Origin: Histoplasma ohiense
Lineage: Eukaryota; Ascomycota; Eurotiomycetes; Onygenales; Ajellomycetaceae
Reading direction: 5' to 3'
Assembly (NCBI GenBank): GCA_017607445.1
Contig: JAEVHH010000003.1
Coordinates: 4,402,001 to 4,466,000 of the forward strand
Length of the DNA: 64,000 bases
Shown here: positions 11,106 to 23,920 of the stretch, piece by piece
How positions within the stretch are numbered: the stretch's first letter is position 1
How the letters are laid out: every line of letters starts with the position of its first letter
Notes under the pieces: generated by a model
What the model was told of the DNA's origin: nothing
Databases searched by the model: none
Seen by the model: only the letters and a program-made list of their open reading frames with translations
Translations under genes and position numbers: made by a program

Positions 11106-14100
11106 TTATCCCCCTCTACTGAGATGAGTGAGAACTTATAGATATCAAGAACAGCAGTGTTCTTCAAGACAGATATAGATTCTCAGATTGAACAATCATA
11201 TTTTACTCATTTAACAAGATATTCACAGCAGTGGTGATTGATTCTATTGTTAAGAATTGCTTTGATTTCCCACTCAAGTTCATTATCTTCTTCTATGATG
11301 ACAGATGGCTGTCAATCAGAGATTCTCTGAGAGGAGAATGAATCCTCAGCTGCAGATCAGAGCAGGTTCATATGAAAGATGTTGTGAATATCAGACAGAG
11401 TGTCAAGTCAATAATCATGTGTGTCTAGCACTTTCTTCACTGTATATTTGATATGATGATAATCTAGTATATGTGAGAGATGATCTGTTCTTATATTCTT
11501 GAGATCTAGTCAGACTTTGTTTTCTATATAATATCAGATCACAGAACTTCTTCTGATGTTTACTTGATTTTTATAATTTTGCTGAATACTGATCATTGAA
11601 GCTTCTGCTCATTTATGAGCTTTCTTCAGCTTGCTCATGATGTTCTCTGCTGTCTATATGAAACTGTGAATGTATGCAGTTTCTCAGAGAGTCTTGAAGA
11701 AGTTCAGAATCTCTAAGTTGTATCTGTGTAGAAGAAAGAATAAGCTTACATCTGTTGTAGCAGAATCTCAACTGTTAATCACAATCTCAGTGTGTGACAG
11801 CAGATTGCTTCAATTGTCTTGTATGTAATTGCAGAACTTATGAAGAATATTCTTTACTGTTTGTATCATTCTTTCAGTAGCTTCATCAATCTCTGAGTGA
11901 TACACTGTTGATAACTTTCATTCAATTCTTAATAATTGACATATACAGACTCAGAGTGCACTGATGAATTGACTGTCTCTATCTGATACAATGAATGAAG
12001 ACAGACTGTGTATACAATAGAATGAGCTTCTGACAAAGACATCTACAACTACTTCAGCATTCATCTTGTCACAGAGCTGTAGTATTACACCCTTGCTGAA
12101 TCAGTCAACAATGACTAGAATGTTTATAGAATCTTCACTTTTGAGTAAGAAAACTGCAAAATTGATAGCTATATTGTGTCAAGTTCAGTCAGAGACAGAT
12201 AGAGACTTCAGCATCTCTTTTCAGTGTTCATATTATACTGTCACTGAGCCACAGTGATCACAGTTGTGTATGAACTGATGTATGTCTTTTGACATATCTG
12301 ATCAGTAGAATTCTCAGACAATGATGTTGTATATGATTTCACATTCTGAGTGTCTGATCATTGATGAGTCATGAATTTCTTGCATGATCTGTGTTTATAG
12401 AAGCTCTGAATCAGAGACTCATCATCTATCTCAAAAGTGTAAACAGTTGTCATTGTTGATTGAACATGCTGAGATATTCATTCTTGAATATACATCTGTG
12501 GGGAATCAAGATGCTTTGCTTTGTACAGCTTCAGTGATTTATTGTCAGAATTTATCTGTCTCTGCTGCTAGTCTTCATTGTTCTTTGAGTAAGGGTTCTT
12601 GAGCTCAGAACTGATTGATATGTACACAGAGTTCATCTGATTATGTAGAACTTTCTATAATTGCAGAGTTGATTAACTGATACTCTTGATGTTTTCATCT
12701 ATCATTTAAGTTATCAGATGGTATATCTTGTTCTCAGCAGAACAGAGCATCTGCAAGAGTGTTCTCTACTTCAGATCAATAACAAATTGTGAATAAAAAA
12801 CAGCTAAGAAACAATGATCAACATATATGTCTCTCAGTGAGCTTATGAATGATTGTGAAGTACTCTAGATTCTTATGATCAGTAACAATCTCAAATCTCT
12901 CAACACTCATGAGTTCAGATTCTCATTCTTCAAGATATTATATGATTGCTAGAAGCTTCTTGTTGTAGATCTTGTAGTTGCATTCAGCAGACAATATCTT
13001 TTTCAAGATGAAGATACAGAGTTGTAGAATATTTTTGTTATTATATTGCATCAGTGTCTCATCTACTACATAATCTGAGGCATCTGTTTCAAGAATTGTA
13101 TGCTTATCTGAATCAAATGATTGCAGTATCAGAGTGCTTGTGAACATACACTTCAGCTTTTTGAATGCTGTGTCCACTTCATCAGTTCATTGAAATACAG
13201 CATCTTTCTGAGTCAGATTCATCAGTGATTGTATGATATTGAAGAAGTCTTTGATGAATCTTCAGTAGAAGTTGACAAATTCTAGAAAGCTTCTAGTCTC
13301 TTTTACTGAGACTGATGTCTTTCAGTTGAGAATTGCTTCCATCTTCTTAGAATCCATGCATACATCTTTTTCAGCTTTGATGATGAATTCTAGATAGATC
13401 ATAGACTTGGTCTTGAAGTTGCATTTATCAATATCCACTTGCAGTTCAGCTTTATATAGACAGTCAAGCATTTGTTGTATGTGCTTGCAGTGCTCAGTGA
13501 GCAGTTCATCAGTGAAGATCAGAATATCATTCATATATACTGAAACAATCTCATTGAGCAGATCTCATAAAGCTCAGTTAATGTATTTCTGAAACATGCT
13601 TGAAGCATTCACTAATCCAAAAGAGATCACTGTTCATTCATATAATTCATAACATATATGAAAAGCAGTTAGTCATTCATCATCTTCATTAATTCTTATC
13701 TTATAGAAGGCTGCAGAGATGTCAAGCTTCATAAATTATTTTGTTTTTTCTATTCATTTAAGTGTTTCATTGATGAGTGGAAGAGGGTATTGATTCTTCT
13801 GTGTAATCTTGTTGAGTTCTCAGTAGTCAATGCAGAATCATAAGCTTTCTTCTGATTTTTTTGTGAACAGTACAGATGCTGCAGTGGATGAGTTGCTAAT
13901 ATGAATGAAGTTTTTATTCAGTAATTCATTGAGTGTTTTTTGTAGAATGAGGAGCTTGTTGTGTGACATGCTGTAGAGAGAACCTCAGAATGATTGCAGA
14001 TTCTTATCATCTTTCTTGATGAGCTCAATTATATGATCTATACTGAGTTCTCAGTGAGGGGGAAGCTTTTCAGCTTCTTTTTTATTGAATATGTCTGTGA

Positions 14101-14780
14101 AATCTTTGTATAATTCAGATAGTTCTTTGCACAGTTTCTTGAGATTTTTGAGTTCTAGTTTCTCTAACATTTTTTTGATATCCACCATGCTAGCAGTGAA
14201 CACTTGGACATTCTTCTTCTCATATGCTTGATGGGTTAGTAGTTTGTATGCTTTCACTGATATCTGAATGAGATCAGTGGTTCTATCAACATCTTTCTCA
14301 TAAACACAGTTGTCTTCTGAGAAAATAAGACAGTGATTGCATGCATTCAACAAGGTTTCAAATTCTGTGAGTCATGATAGATCAAGCATTAGATTGTACT
14401 CAAGGTTTTGTATTTTATATATATATATATTCTTTTTCTTGTGTCCTTCTACATTGATATTAAATCTTATCATGTTGTAGAAGATGGATTCTCTGGGGTC
14501 ATCAAATCCACTGAGCTTATATGATTTGAAAAAGAGAATATGCTGAAGCTTATACTTCTCAACCAGCTGAATGTCTATAAGAGCATAATGAAGAAAACCA
14601 CTGTCTATCATTGCTCATATATTGACTAGACTATTTACAATGATAGAAATTATGATTGTATTCATTTGCATTTTCTGCTTGAATCTTCAGCTAGCTTTCT
14701 GCTTCTTGAGTTCTTGTTCATATTTTAGAGCAAGAGCTCATCTTTTCTCTGTTCTTGTCTATCTGCAGATGACACAGTGT
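11106..14780 (-). pseudogene. Element C pol (protease, RT, RNase H, integrase)
   Basis: Minus-strand domains in order: an aspartic protease DSG motif (MIDSGFLHYALID, start near 14,611); RT palm VYMNDILIFTDE with YMND at 13,526-13,537; RNase H LETDASDYVVDE near 13,090; then the integrase region toward the left LTR. The frame is broken by many stops and short of CpG. Pol would be cleaved to the enzymes that copy and integrate the element. Confidence 0.8.
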
Positions 14781-15738
14781 TTACACATGTGGGGGGTTTA
14801 CTCAGAGCAATCACATTCAGATATTGATTTGTGAAGTGCTCTGATTTGTTGCAGTGTATACAGACTTCTCTGACAATTCAGTTGATGATGTTTTTCTCTG
14901 AGACATTGAGAACTCTTGAGTGACTTGTATTTATATATGAGATTCAGTTCATTGATTCTGATTCAGAGGTGGAAGATGCTGCAGAGTGGTTTGAAGTGTA
15001 CACATTTGTTCAATGAAATTCTCTATAATTTTGAAGTGTGTGGAACTGAGACAGATTGTTGTTCAACAGACAAAGATCAGTGCAGAATTCACTGTATATT
15101 GAGAGCTTCAGATACTCTATACTTTGATTATGCAACTGAAAGTTCAAGTTCTTGAACAATATGTTGATTTTGATGATGTCATTTCAGTCTTGTCCATCTG
15201 CTTCTAGAAGTTTGTGATTGAATTCAGAAAGATAAATTGTCAATGTGATGTTCATCTGATGAGTCTGATTAAGTCAGTCTAATATCTTGGCTTGAAGTGT
15301 AGAATTGAGGAAGAGAAAGTTGAGTTGTTGAAAGACTAGCTCTGACATACACTGATGATTCTGACAATGACTCATTCAGAATTGAAATTTTGCTAATGCA
15401 TCATCATTCAATCTGCTATGAATATACCACACTTGATTGAATAGCAAGTCTATTGCTTGTCTGTCAATGTTCAATTTGATGTTTGTTTTTGACTTTCACA
15501 CAAGATAGAGTGCTAGATTTCTCTTGTATTTGTTGAGAATTGAGAGCTTCTCTCTTGAGAGCTTTTCATGAGATGCAGATGTAGAAGAAATGATGAACAC
15601 AAAAGTGCTCATTTCAGCAAGTTGTTGTTGCAATTTGATCATCTGTAGCATCTGTTGCTGGAGGATGCTTTGTAGATCTAAGTTGTCATCCACCATGTTT
15701 GAATGCAGTGGATGTTCATAGAATTGTTCATAGTTCAT
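14780..15738 (-). pseudogene. Element C gag
   Basis: Starts at ATG 15,738 (MNYEQFYEHPLHSN). A Gln-rich coiled segment (LQSILQQQMLQM) follows, and near the C-terminus a zinc knuckle lies at 14,821-14,862 as C-x2-C-x4-H-x4-Y; the last Cys has become Tyr here but is Cys in element E. The frame is interrupted by stops. Confidence 0.75.
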
Positions 15739-15769
15739 TTCAATATCTAAGAATATATAATAATAATAA

Positions 15770-16133
15770 AAGAAAAGAAATACTTGTAGACACTCAGTTC
15801 TCTCACAGACACTATTCACAGTGTTGCAACACTAAGCTTGATCAAGCTTCTTTGTGAACACTATTCACAGTGTTACAGTTTGTAGACACTCAGATCTCAT
15901 AGAACACAGTCAATTGTGTTTCAGACATTTAAATATGATGATCTATATAACTAATGATAGAAACACTCAGGCTCATGAGAGATCTCTTGTAACAACTAGA
16001 CACTCAGATCTGTAAACAACACACTCAGATGTAAAAACTGGTAATAAAACACTCAGATCTTAAACAACACACTCAGATGTAAGAACTAATAACAAGACAT
16101 TCAGATCTAAAACACAGAAGAATCAATTCATAA
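15770..16133 (-). repeat. Element C leader with short tandem CACTCAGAT repeats
   Basis: Between LTR and gag the motif ACACTCAGATCT / ACACTCAGATGTAAGAAC is repeated at roughly 20-30 bp spacing. The same minisatellite-like leader is present in D and E with different spacing. Possible RNA-packaging or priming region; that role is inference. Confidence 0.6.
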
Positions 16134-16667
16134 TGTAATAGATGTACTTCAATTAATGATTTGATACTATTTTAATTACAGATTATGAATTGATTAAGAA
16201 AAGAAAGAGAAAAGAAATCAGAAGAAAGAGTTGTACAAAGAAGATTCTTATAGAGAAAAGTTCAGAGCAGAAGAATATCAGAAGCCACTCCACAGTGAAG
16301 TGCAGAGCAGAAGAACATTAAGAGATATATGTAAGAATCATTAAAGACTACACAAGCACAGAGTGTGAAGTGGGAGAATCATTGAGAGCTACACAGAAGA
16401 ATCATTAGAAACTACACAAGCACAGAACACAGAGTGAGAGAACATTAGAAGCTACATGAAAGAATTGTTAGAGACTACATGAGTGTGGAGCACAGAGTGA
16501 AAGAACATTAAAAGCTACACAGAAGAATCATTAGAAACTACATGAGTGCGGAGCACAGAGCAGAAGAACATCAAGAGTTACATGAGATCACAGCAACCAG
16601 AAACAAGTGGGTGCAGAAGAGGAGTTGATTGTGTAAATTGATTACTAATGAGTGCTAACCCATCACA
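16134..16667 (-). repeat. Right (5') LTR of element C
   Basis: 534 bp, start TGTAATAGATGTAC. It aligns base for base with the left LTR without net length change. CpGs at the inner edge are lost. Confidence 0.9.
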
Positions 16668-16672
16668 CCCTG

Positions 16673-18930
16673 CAACCTTTCAGATAATAATGAATACAAT
16701 TCTTGCAAAACAGAACAGCTGATCATGCCTTGTATACCTTGACAATATTTTAATCTTTTTGAACTTGTACAAAGAGCATCTACAACATGTGAACCAGGTG
16801 CTCACAACTCTGACAGAGCACAAGCTCTATGTCAAATCATTGAAATGTGTGTTTGATATGAAGAAGTTGGAGTTTGTGGGACATCTTGTGAGAGAGGGCT
16901 GCATACACCCAATCCCTGAAAAACTAGAAGTTATCATGAAATGGCCAAGGTCTAGAAACATATACCACATACACCAATTTTTAGAACTGGCATTCTATTA
17001 CAGAAGAAATTTCGTTTGATCATCTGAAACACCTTCTGTGAAGAGATCTTTCTTGAGCTTAGAGAATGTATGACAACATCTTCAGTGCTTGTTCAACCGG
17101 ATCATATGAAGCTCTTCACAATTGAAACTGATGCATCAGAATGAGCCATTGAATGCTCTCTCTTGCAAGTGGGAGAGGATGATAAATTACACTCAGTAGT
17201 GTATGATGGCTGAAAGCTGTCAGATGCAGAGCTTAACTATTCTGTGTATGAGAAGGAACTTCTAATGATCAAACATGCACTAGATCTGTGAAATTGATAT
17301 ATCAACAATGAGCATATGACAATGGTGATCACTGATCATGAAAGCCTCATTTATTTGCAAACAACAATCAAACCCTTCAAGTGGCTAGTATGATGAATAT
17401 CAGAGTTTCAGATGTACAATCTTCAAATCAAATACAGAAAGAGAATGAATGCTATTGTATCAGATGTTATAAGTTGTAGATCTGACTTCATGAAAGAAGG
17501 TTCAGTGAATGTGACACAGAGAGAATTCACACTAATGACACTGAGAGATTATGATGAGACAGAGTGATTGAAAGTCATGATTGTCTGCTTGAAGAATGGA
17601 AGTGTATTGTCTGATAAATGTCTGGTGAAGGTAATAGAAGAGATGCTTTCAAAATTCAAGCTTGCAAAGTTAGAGAAGAATGTTGTGCTTTACTGTGATC
17701 TTGATTATGTGGAGGTACTGTATCTTGAGCCTCAGTTTTGACAGAATCTGGTAAGTTGTATGCATAAGAAGTTCAGTCACTTAGAGAGCTCAGAACTTAT
17801 GAGTGTTCTGAAAGATTGAGCATACTGATCAAGCATGGAAGAAGATATTCAGACATATGTGCAGAAATACTCAAACTGCCAAGTCTCAAAGAGCACAAAG
17901 CAAGAATTGAAGTGTGAGAGAGCACAACATCAGATAGAAGATATGATCAAACTGTTTGAATGTTGAGAGATAGATCTCATAGAGGTATTGCCATGAATGT
18001 CAAATGAGAACTGCTGAATAATAACAGCAATTGATTACACCACAGAATGATCAATCACATAAGTGATGTCAGAGATGATGAAGAAGATCATTGCTAAATT
18101 TCTATATGATGATATCTATATCAATTATGATATGCTCTGTGAGATATTGATAGATAATGATGCAAATCTTGTAGAAGAAGCTGTGAGGCACTTCATCAAA
18201 CAGTTGCAGATGAAGCATTGCACAATGACACTCTATCACTCTTGTACAAATGGAAAAGTTGAATGCTTAAACAGAATACTAGACAGCATGCTGATGAAAT
18301 ATCTAGTGGGAAAGCTCATGAGATTATGGGATGAATATCTGAAACAGACATTATTCACAATGTGAGTTTGTCAGTATGCAGTCTCAAAGCACTCATCATT
18401 CTATCTGCTCTATGAGATGCATCCACATATCCCAGAGGATACACAGAAGCAGATAGAGAAGAAGATAGTGATTGTGAATGTGAAATCAAAAATAAGAGAA
18501 GTTAGCCACATCTGAGCAAAAGCAAACAAATTACTGCTCAATCACATCATACAATTGAAAAGAATATGAGACTCACTAGTGAAAGAAACAAGCCTCACTG
18601 TGGGTATTTGAGTTCTTGTATGAAATGAAGGATCTGAGAAGTTTCAATCAAGGTGATTTGAGCTGTACAAAATCTTCAAATCATACTCTTTTGAAATGTA
18701 TGCTTTGAAAGAATCAGAGAGATGAATTCTATGCAATCTTATAAATGACTCTTGTCTTATAGAGATGAAGATGAAGGATCTCAATGAGCTGTGATCATCT
18801 GCAGCACTATCATCAGTGTTGAAGAAAAGAGAGCTTACAATAGAAAAGCTCAGAAAAGTTAGAGAAATCATTGATACTTACAAATCAGATGATATCACTT
18901 ACTCAGATCTCTTGACAATAATCAAAAAAG
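16673..18930 (+). pseudogene. Element B RT 3' part, RNase H and integrase
   Basis: RT continues with CLVYLDNILIF (YLDN where YLDD is expected, consistent with CpG to CpA change) and KKLEFVGHLVREGCIHPIP. RNase H follows near 17,100-17,350 (FTIETDAS, VITDHESLIYL), then an integrase with HLESSELM...NCQVSK zinc-binding region, and catalytic residues in EIDLIEVLP, DNDANLVEEA and GKVECLNR. Stops occur mainly at expected Trp codons. A chromodomain was not seen. Confidence 0.8.
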
Positions 18931-21392
18931 AATGAGAGGAAATGGAAAAGACAGGCATACAGCACACTCTGATAAGTGATGAGACTGTTGCTGACTGTAT
19001 GATATTGCAACATAGACAGTGAGTGTAATGTGGTCAGAGGTGAACTAGAGATGACTGATCAGTATGTGAATTGAGTTGCAAGAAATAAAGGGATTCAGAA
19101 GAGGATCTGACTGTCTATACTAGCTCAATTGTGAAGATCTCAGAGAATGAACTGTCAGAAATGTCAGCAGATATATTGGATCAAGCTATTTCAGCATCTG
19201 AGAATGCTCAGAGATTGAGTGAGATTAGTTTTGATGAGCCATTTGCTGTAGTTGTCTGAGTTTGTGAAGAGGGACAGTATAATATGTGGAGGCAGAAGGC
19301 TCTCATTGAAAAATATGAGATCTGCTGCATCTAGTTGTCAAGTGTAGAACTGGTAAAAGGTTGTGTAAGATTAACAACTAGAAGAGAAAGGGAAAAAGAA
19401 AGCCAGAAAAATGATCTATTCATGTGCAGCTCTAATGACTGCTGCAGAGGCTTTGCCCAATTTCTAAAAATACAGAGAAATAGAAGCACAAAGAAAAAGA
19501 TGCATGTCAATGAAATGCTCAAATCAACACTCTGGAAACTATTTGTATGCAATAGAAGGAAGACTAAAAATCAGTCTGTGTCAAGAACTTCAGAATCTCA
19601 AAATGTGTGTGTAGAAGTACAGTGCACATCTCCATCTCACACAGAGTCTGACACACTGATTTGATATCTTCAATAGAGAGATTCACAGAAAGCTCAACAA
19701 AATGATGAGCATGTATACACAGAAAAAAATCAATCAGAAAAGAGAGGGGTGAGAAAGAAATGAACAGAGCAGTTGAGCAGACACCTGAGCTTCTATAAGA
19801 ATGAGTGACAAACACTCACTCAATGAGAGTCAAAGAAAGGGAAGAAAGAGGAGGAGCAGAGATAGATGTACACAGAGTGGCATCAGAAGTAACTGTAGAA
19901 TATTAACAGCCATCACAATGAGAAGAAAGAAGTGTATACTTATTGAAGAAACAGAAACTCTTCTTGAAGCTTCAGAGACAATTGCAGCAGAAATGAGAAT
20001 GACTGACAGAATAGTCACATACAGAAAACAGAATGCAAAATTGAAATGACTCTTTGCCCCTCACACAATCCACATAAGAAACAGATGTATACTCATCTCA
20101 AGTATAAAAAAGCACCACATTGCTGTTTGAACTACTCTGCACATGTATTTCTTTCCTACAAATAATCAATTTGAAAGTCATATGTCAACAAAGGAGATGA
20201 TGACACTCATCTGATAGACTGAAGATGCACAAAGACAGAGAGATGATACAAAAAATGATGTAAGCAAACATGATGTGAGAATCTTTATTGATCATAATTT
20301 CAATGACACAGAGACTCTGTACAATTTCACCTATGAAAGTTAGAGTAAAAAATTGTAGAAAAGAGATAAGAAGAGGTAGAATATATACTCAGCACAATCA
20401 GTATAAACAACAGCAGAATTCAGAGAATGCATCAGATTACTAAAAGTCTTATACTTACTTCAAGCAAGAGATGTGACAGATGAATAACTGATGAATTGAG
20501 TTGTATTGTACAATATTTGTGTATGAAATTGTGTTTTGGTGAAGACAGTGGGAGTGGAAAAGAGATGGGGAGAATAGAGAGAAGAACTGTGGAAGATGTG
20601 CAGAGCCTCTAGAAGATTGAATGAGAGAGAGAAATCAGTGTAGAAAGAGGAGAGAAGATTGATGAGAATGAGAGAGATGAAATCAGAAGCAGAGAAGATG
20701 AAGACATGAATGAAAGCAGAGAAGACAGTAATAGAGAACAATATAGAGGCATCTGCTATTTCATCATTATCATGAATGCTGTCATCACTGTTTATGTTCT
20801 CATTGACTGCTTTGCTTATGTTCTGATTGTTGATAGAGATAGTCACATTGTCATCATCTACCTCTGCAACATCATTGTAAGCAATCTCCACAATAGAAGT
20901 GAGATCGCGCGCGGAAGAGGCATCAGAAGAAAAGAGAGAATGATTATGAGCAAGATGAGCACTCTGATGATGAGAAGTAGAAACTAACAACAATTAGCAA
21001 CTGTGAAAACTGCCAGATTAGCTTTCAACAAGGTTTGATTGACAAGAACTTATCAATAGATTGCATAATGTGATCAGAATGATGAGAGATGTGGTGATCA
21101 GAGGTCATATTGCAGAATAAGAGGGCTAGATATTTGATAGAAGAGGATAGATGTGTAGAATGATTGAAACAGAGCAAGAGAGATTGAGTGAAGAGGATAT
21201 GAGAGAGTGAATGAAAGAAGATAGTTGTGAATGTGATGTTGTTAGTGATGGGCTGATGTTGTTGTGATAGGAACTCTTGTGTGTGTGAAGTGAGCATCTT
21301 ATCTATTGCGGAATAGTGCATTGCAAAAGTGGGCGCACACAGCATAAAACTATTTCTGTCATGAGAGTGTAGATGAATTTGATAGAGAAGAA
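18931..21392. other. Element B 3' accessory region with open frames on both strands
   Basis: About 2.4 kb lie between integrase and right LTR, much longer than an ordinary Gypsy 3' UTR. On the plus strand a basic frame (MSDKHSLNESQRKGRKRRSR) runs from 19,801 and continues past Trp-to-stop changes toward 20,490. On the minus strand an uninterrupted 177-codon frame occupies 20,460-20,993 and a 140-codon frame 21,025-21,447. I recognise no domain. Long minus-strand frames here are notable because random frames in this CpG-stripped DNA are short. Confidence 0.5.
20460..20993 (-). CDS. Unrecognised antisense open frame in element B
   Basis: 177 codons antisense to the element. It is Ser-, Asn- and Asp-rich in the first half (SIHDNDEIADASI), then hydrophobic/Phe-Ser-rich. 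It contains four consecutive CpGs (CGCGCGCG at 20,906-20,913, coding within SSARDLTS), striking in DNA otherwise stripped of CpG. It may be a transposon-borne accessory gene or a chance frame; no function is assigned. Confidence 0.3.
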   Translation of the reverse strand: MLLVSTSHHQSAHLAHNHSLFSSDASSARDLTSIVEIAYNDVAEVDDDNVTISINNQNISKAVNENINSDDSIHDNDEIADASILFSITVFSAFIHVFIFSASDFISLILINLLSSFYTDFSLSFNLLEALHIFHSSSLYSPHLFSTPTVFTKTQFHTQILYNTTQFISYSSVTSLA

Positions 21393-21538
21393 TGTGGTAA
21401 TTTTGACTTATTATTCTTCTGTGGTGTATGCCACCCTCTATTATCAAGAATGGTGTATGCTACCGCACTAGTTAATTCGTATAAGAAGAGCTGCAAAGCT
21501 TAGAAGCTTTGAACAGCTCAAGCAATCTTTGAACTACA
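21393..21538 (+). repeat. Right LTR of element B
   Basis: 146 bp, same length as the left LTR, differing almost only by transitions. Confidence 0.9.
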
Positions 21539-21542
21539 AAGA

Positions 21543-23241
21543 TATCATCAAACTGTATCTATTCTCACAATCAATTGCTGTAGATATCAATGTGGTGTAA
21601 TTTAGTTGTGATGAAAGGATCTTTCTTAGTAAGAATGTCAACTGTTTGTTGATTATCACATTGAATTGAAATCTTGTGTTCTGAATTGAATCTCAGATAA
21701 TCAAAGAATCATTTCCATCAGATTGATTTCTTATCTGTCTGTGATATAGCTAATAGTTCAGCTTCAGTGATGGAAGTTGTTATTACTCTCTATCTCTTTG
21801 ACTTTCAATCAACAGATTCTTCAAAAAGTTTGAAGATGTAATCTTCTATTGATCTTTTATCTGAATTATTCATGAAGAAGGCATCACTAGCTGCTTCAAT
21901 CACATTCATTGATAAGCCATCAGATACATTATATTTGATTGCTAGATTCTTTGAATCTTGTAGATAGATGATAATACAATTGATCTCTGCAGAATGGCAC
22001 TCTGAGGAATTGATCATATAGATTGTGAGCTTGCCAACTGCATATGTGATATCTGATTTAGTCATCACTGCAGTGTATATACAGAATTCAATTCAGTATT
22101 GATAATAGTGAATATTCTCTGATGATGTGGTTTCTTGATAAGATGCTAGCAGAATGCTAGATAGAGGTGTTGATGCTTTGTAAGTATGAGTAAGATAATA
22201 AATATCAATTAACTTATCAATATAAACATCTTGACAAAGTCATAACTTCTTAGAGCTCCAGTCTCTAGTAATTCTCATATTAAGAAATCATTTGAAATTT
22301 TTCATCTGTTGAAATTCATATATATCTTTAAGATCTTTGATTAACTGATTCTTTTTCTCTCTGTCATCAGAGTGAGATATCACAACAGTATCATCAATGT
22401 AGAAAAATATAATTATTCATCTGTTGATGAATAGATATTTATTCTCAGAGATTGAAATGAAGTCTAACTGCTTAAGAGTATTAGATAGTTTTTTAAGCTA
22501 TAGAAGAAGTGATCTTTTTAGATCATATAAAACACATTATAGATGTAGAATATAGATGTTTTTCTTGAGATTTCATACTCTTTTCAACTTTCATCAATCA
22601 TCTGATAGTTCAACATAGACTAGTTCATCAAATGAGCTGTTCACAAAGACATTGACATCATTCAGTTGCTCAGCATTAAGATCAAAGATGTTGATAATAG
22701 CAAACAAGATATGAAAGATTCTCACAGCTAGAGTATGAGCTTTGATATCTAGATCAGATACTGATTGTAAATCATCTCAGACACAGATACAAGCTTTGAA
22801 CTTGACAAAATAATCATCATCATCAAACTTATAGATAAACATTCAATGTAATGAAATCACTGAGATATTTTTTGAAGATCTGTTAACAATTTCATAGATA
22901 TTTTGCTGAGTTATAGAGTTCCATTTCTATTTGACAGCATTAATTCATTCATTGTGATAGAGGTGCTTGTTGATGTCATTTCAATGTTGAGATGAGTCAG
23001 ATAACTGAGATCAATGAATTTTAAAAGATTCTGATCTGAATAGAGATTCTGCAAAGACAGCATTGATCATTTGATTTGAATTATCTTTAGCAATAGATAC
23101 TGCTATATGATGAGTTGCCTTGTGTGTTCTCTTGCTTTTGATTATATTGAACTCATTGAAGTCAGAACTGATCTCATTCACTCTAGATATTTGATTGCTA
23201 GATGATAATATCAGATGAGTATCAATAGAAAAGTCAGATTC
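21543..23241 (-). pseudogene. Element A reverse transcriptase and RNase H
   Basis: Minus-strand Copia RT with YIDD catalytic box at 22,390-22,401 (FFYIDDTVVISHSDD), then the conserved SDITYAVGKL and RSIEDYIFKLF segments, then RNase H with TTSITEAELLAISQ near 21,740-21,790. Multiple stops occur, mainly TGA/TAG for Trp. Element D entered upstream at GATTC (23,237-23,241), separating this part from the integrase at 43,250 onward. Confidence 0.85.
23237..23241. repeat. Target-site duplication of element D (GATTC), left copy
   Basis: GATTC before TGTAACGGG, repeated at 43,245-43,249 after CATCACA. Confidence 0.92.
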
Positions 23242-23775
23242 TGTAACGGGCGTACTTCGATTAACGATTTGATACTATTCTAATTACAGATTACGAATTG
23301 ATTAAGGAAAGAAAGAGAAAAGAAATCAGAAGAAAAGGTCATACAAAGAGAGTTCTTATAGAGAAAAGTTCAGAGTGGAAGAATATCAGAAACTGCTTCA
23401 CAGTGAAGTGTGGAGTGAAAGAACATTAAGAGATATGTATAAGAATTGTTAAAAGCTACACAAGTGTGGAATGTGAGATGAAGAAATCATTGAGAACTAC
23501 ACAGAAGAATCATTAAAGACTATACAAATGCAGAACACAGAGTGAGAGAATATAAGAAGCTACACAGAAGAATTGTTAGAGACTATATAAATATGGAACA
23601 CAGAGTGAGAGAATGTAAGAAGTTATACAGAAGAATTGTTAGAGACTACACAAGCACAGAGTATGAAGTGAAAGAACATCAAGAGTTATACAAAATCACA
23701 ACAATCAGAAACAAGTGAATGCAGAAGAAGAGTTGATTGTGTAAGTTAATTACTAACAGATGCTAATCTGTCACA
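23242..23775 (-). repeat. Left (3') LTR of element D
   Basis: 534 bp. The outer ~65 bp keep CpGs (ACGGGCGTACTTCG, TTAACG, TTACGAATTG); the rest lost them. Followed by TTATCCCCCTCT, the complement of the polypurine tract. Confidence 0.9.
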
Positions 23776-23920
23776 TTATCCCCCTCTATTGAAGTGAGTG
23801 AGAACTTATAGATGTTGAGGATGGTGATGTTCTTCAAAGTGAATGCAGATTCTCAGATTGAATGATTGTATTCTATTCATTTGATAAGATATTTATGATG
23901 ATGGCAGTTGGTTCTATTGT
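23776..23920 (-). mobile_element. Element D internal segment between its 3' LTR and element E
   Basis: 145 bp of the pol 3' end/polypurine tract region; matches the same position in C at 11,106 onward. E inserted at ATTGT (23,916-23,920). Confidence 0.85.

Larger units (their letters stand above)
10572..16667 (-). mobile_element. Element C: Gypsy LTR retrotransposon (534-bp LTR family) inside B
   Basis: 6,096 bp with 534-bp LTRs at 10,572-11,105 and 16,134-16,667, and CCCTG duplication. Minus orientation: the polypurine tract AGAGGGGGATAA (minus strand) lies next to the left LTR, and gag, protease, RT, RNase H and integrase read right to left. It is the same family as D and E. D with its insertions removed is also exactly 6,096 bp. 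All frames carry stops. Confidence 0.92.
7560..21538 (+). mobile_element. Element B: Gypsy LTR retrotransposon inserted in A
   Basis: It is bounded by 146-bp LTRs (7560-7705 and 21,393-21,538) starting TGTGGTAATTT and ending GAACTACA. The 4-bp duplication AAGA lies at 7556-7559 and 21,539-21,542. After removal of C and its duplication it is 7,878 bp. Plus-strand order is gag, CCHC knuckle, RT, RNase H, integrase, which is Gypsy order. A purine-rich GATAGAGAAGAA precedes the right LTR as polypurine tract. About 2.4 kb follow the integrase and hold extra open frames on both strands. The gag-pol frame is riddled with TGA/TAG at expected Trp codons. Confidence 0.9.

Noticed and set aside
14622..14834. 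Plus-strand frame MTRLFTMIEI... repeated in C, D and E
   Set aside because: It lies exactly opposite the gag-pol junction (protease/knuckle region) and its residues mirror the sense sequence; a shadow frame.
15900..16120. Short regularly spaced repeats (ACACTCAGAT) resembling a CRISPR array
   Set aside because: Spacers are themselves repeats, the setting is a eukaryotic retrotransposon leader, and the same block recurs in C, D and E.
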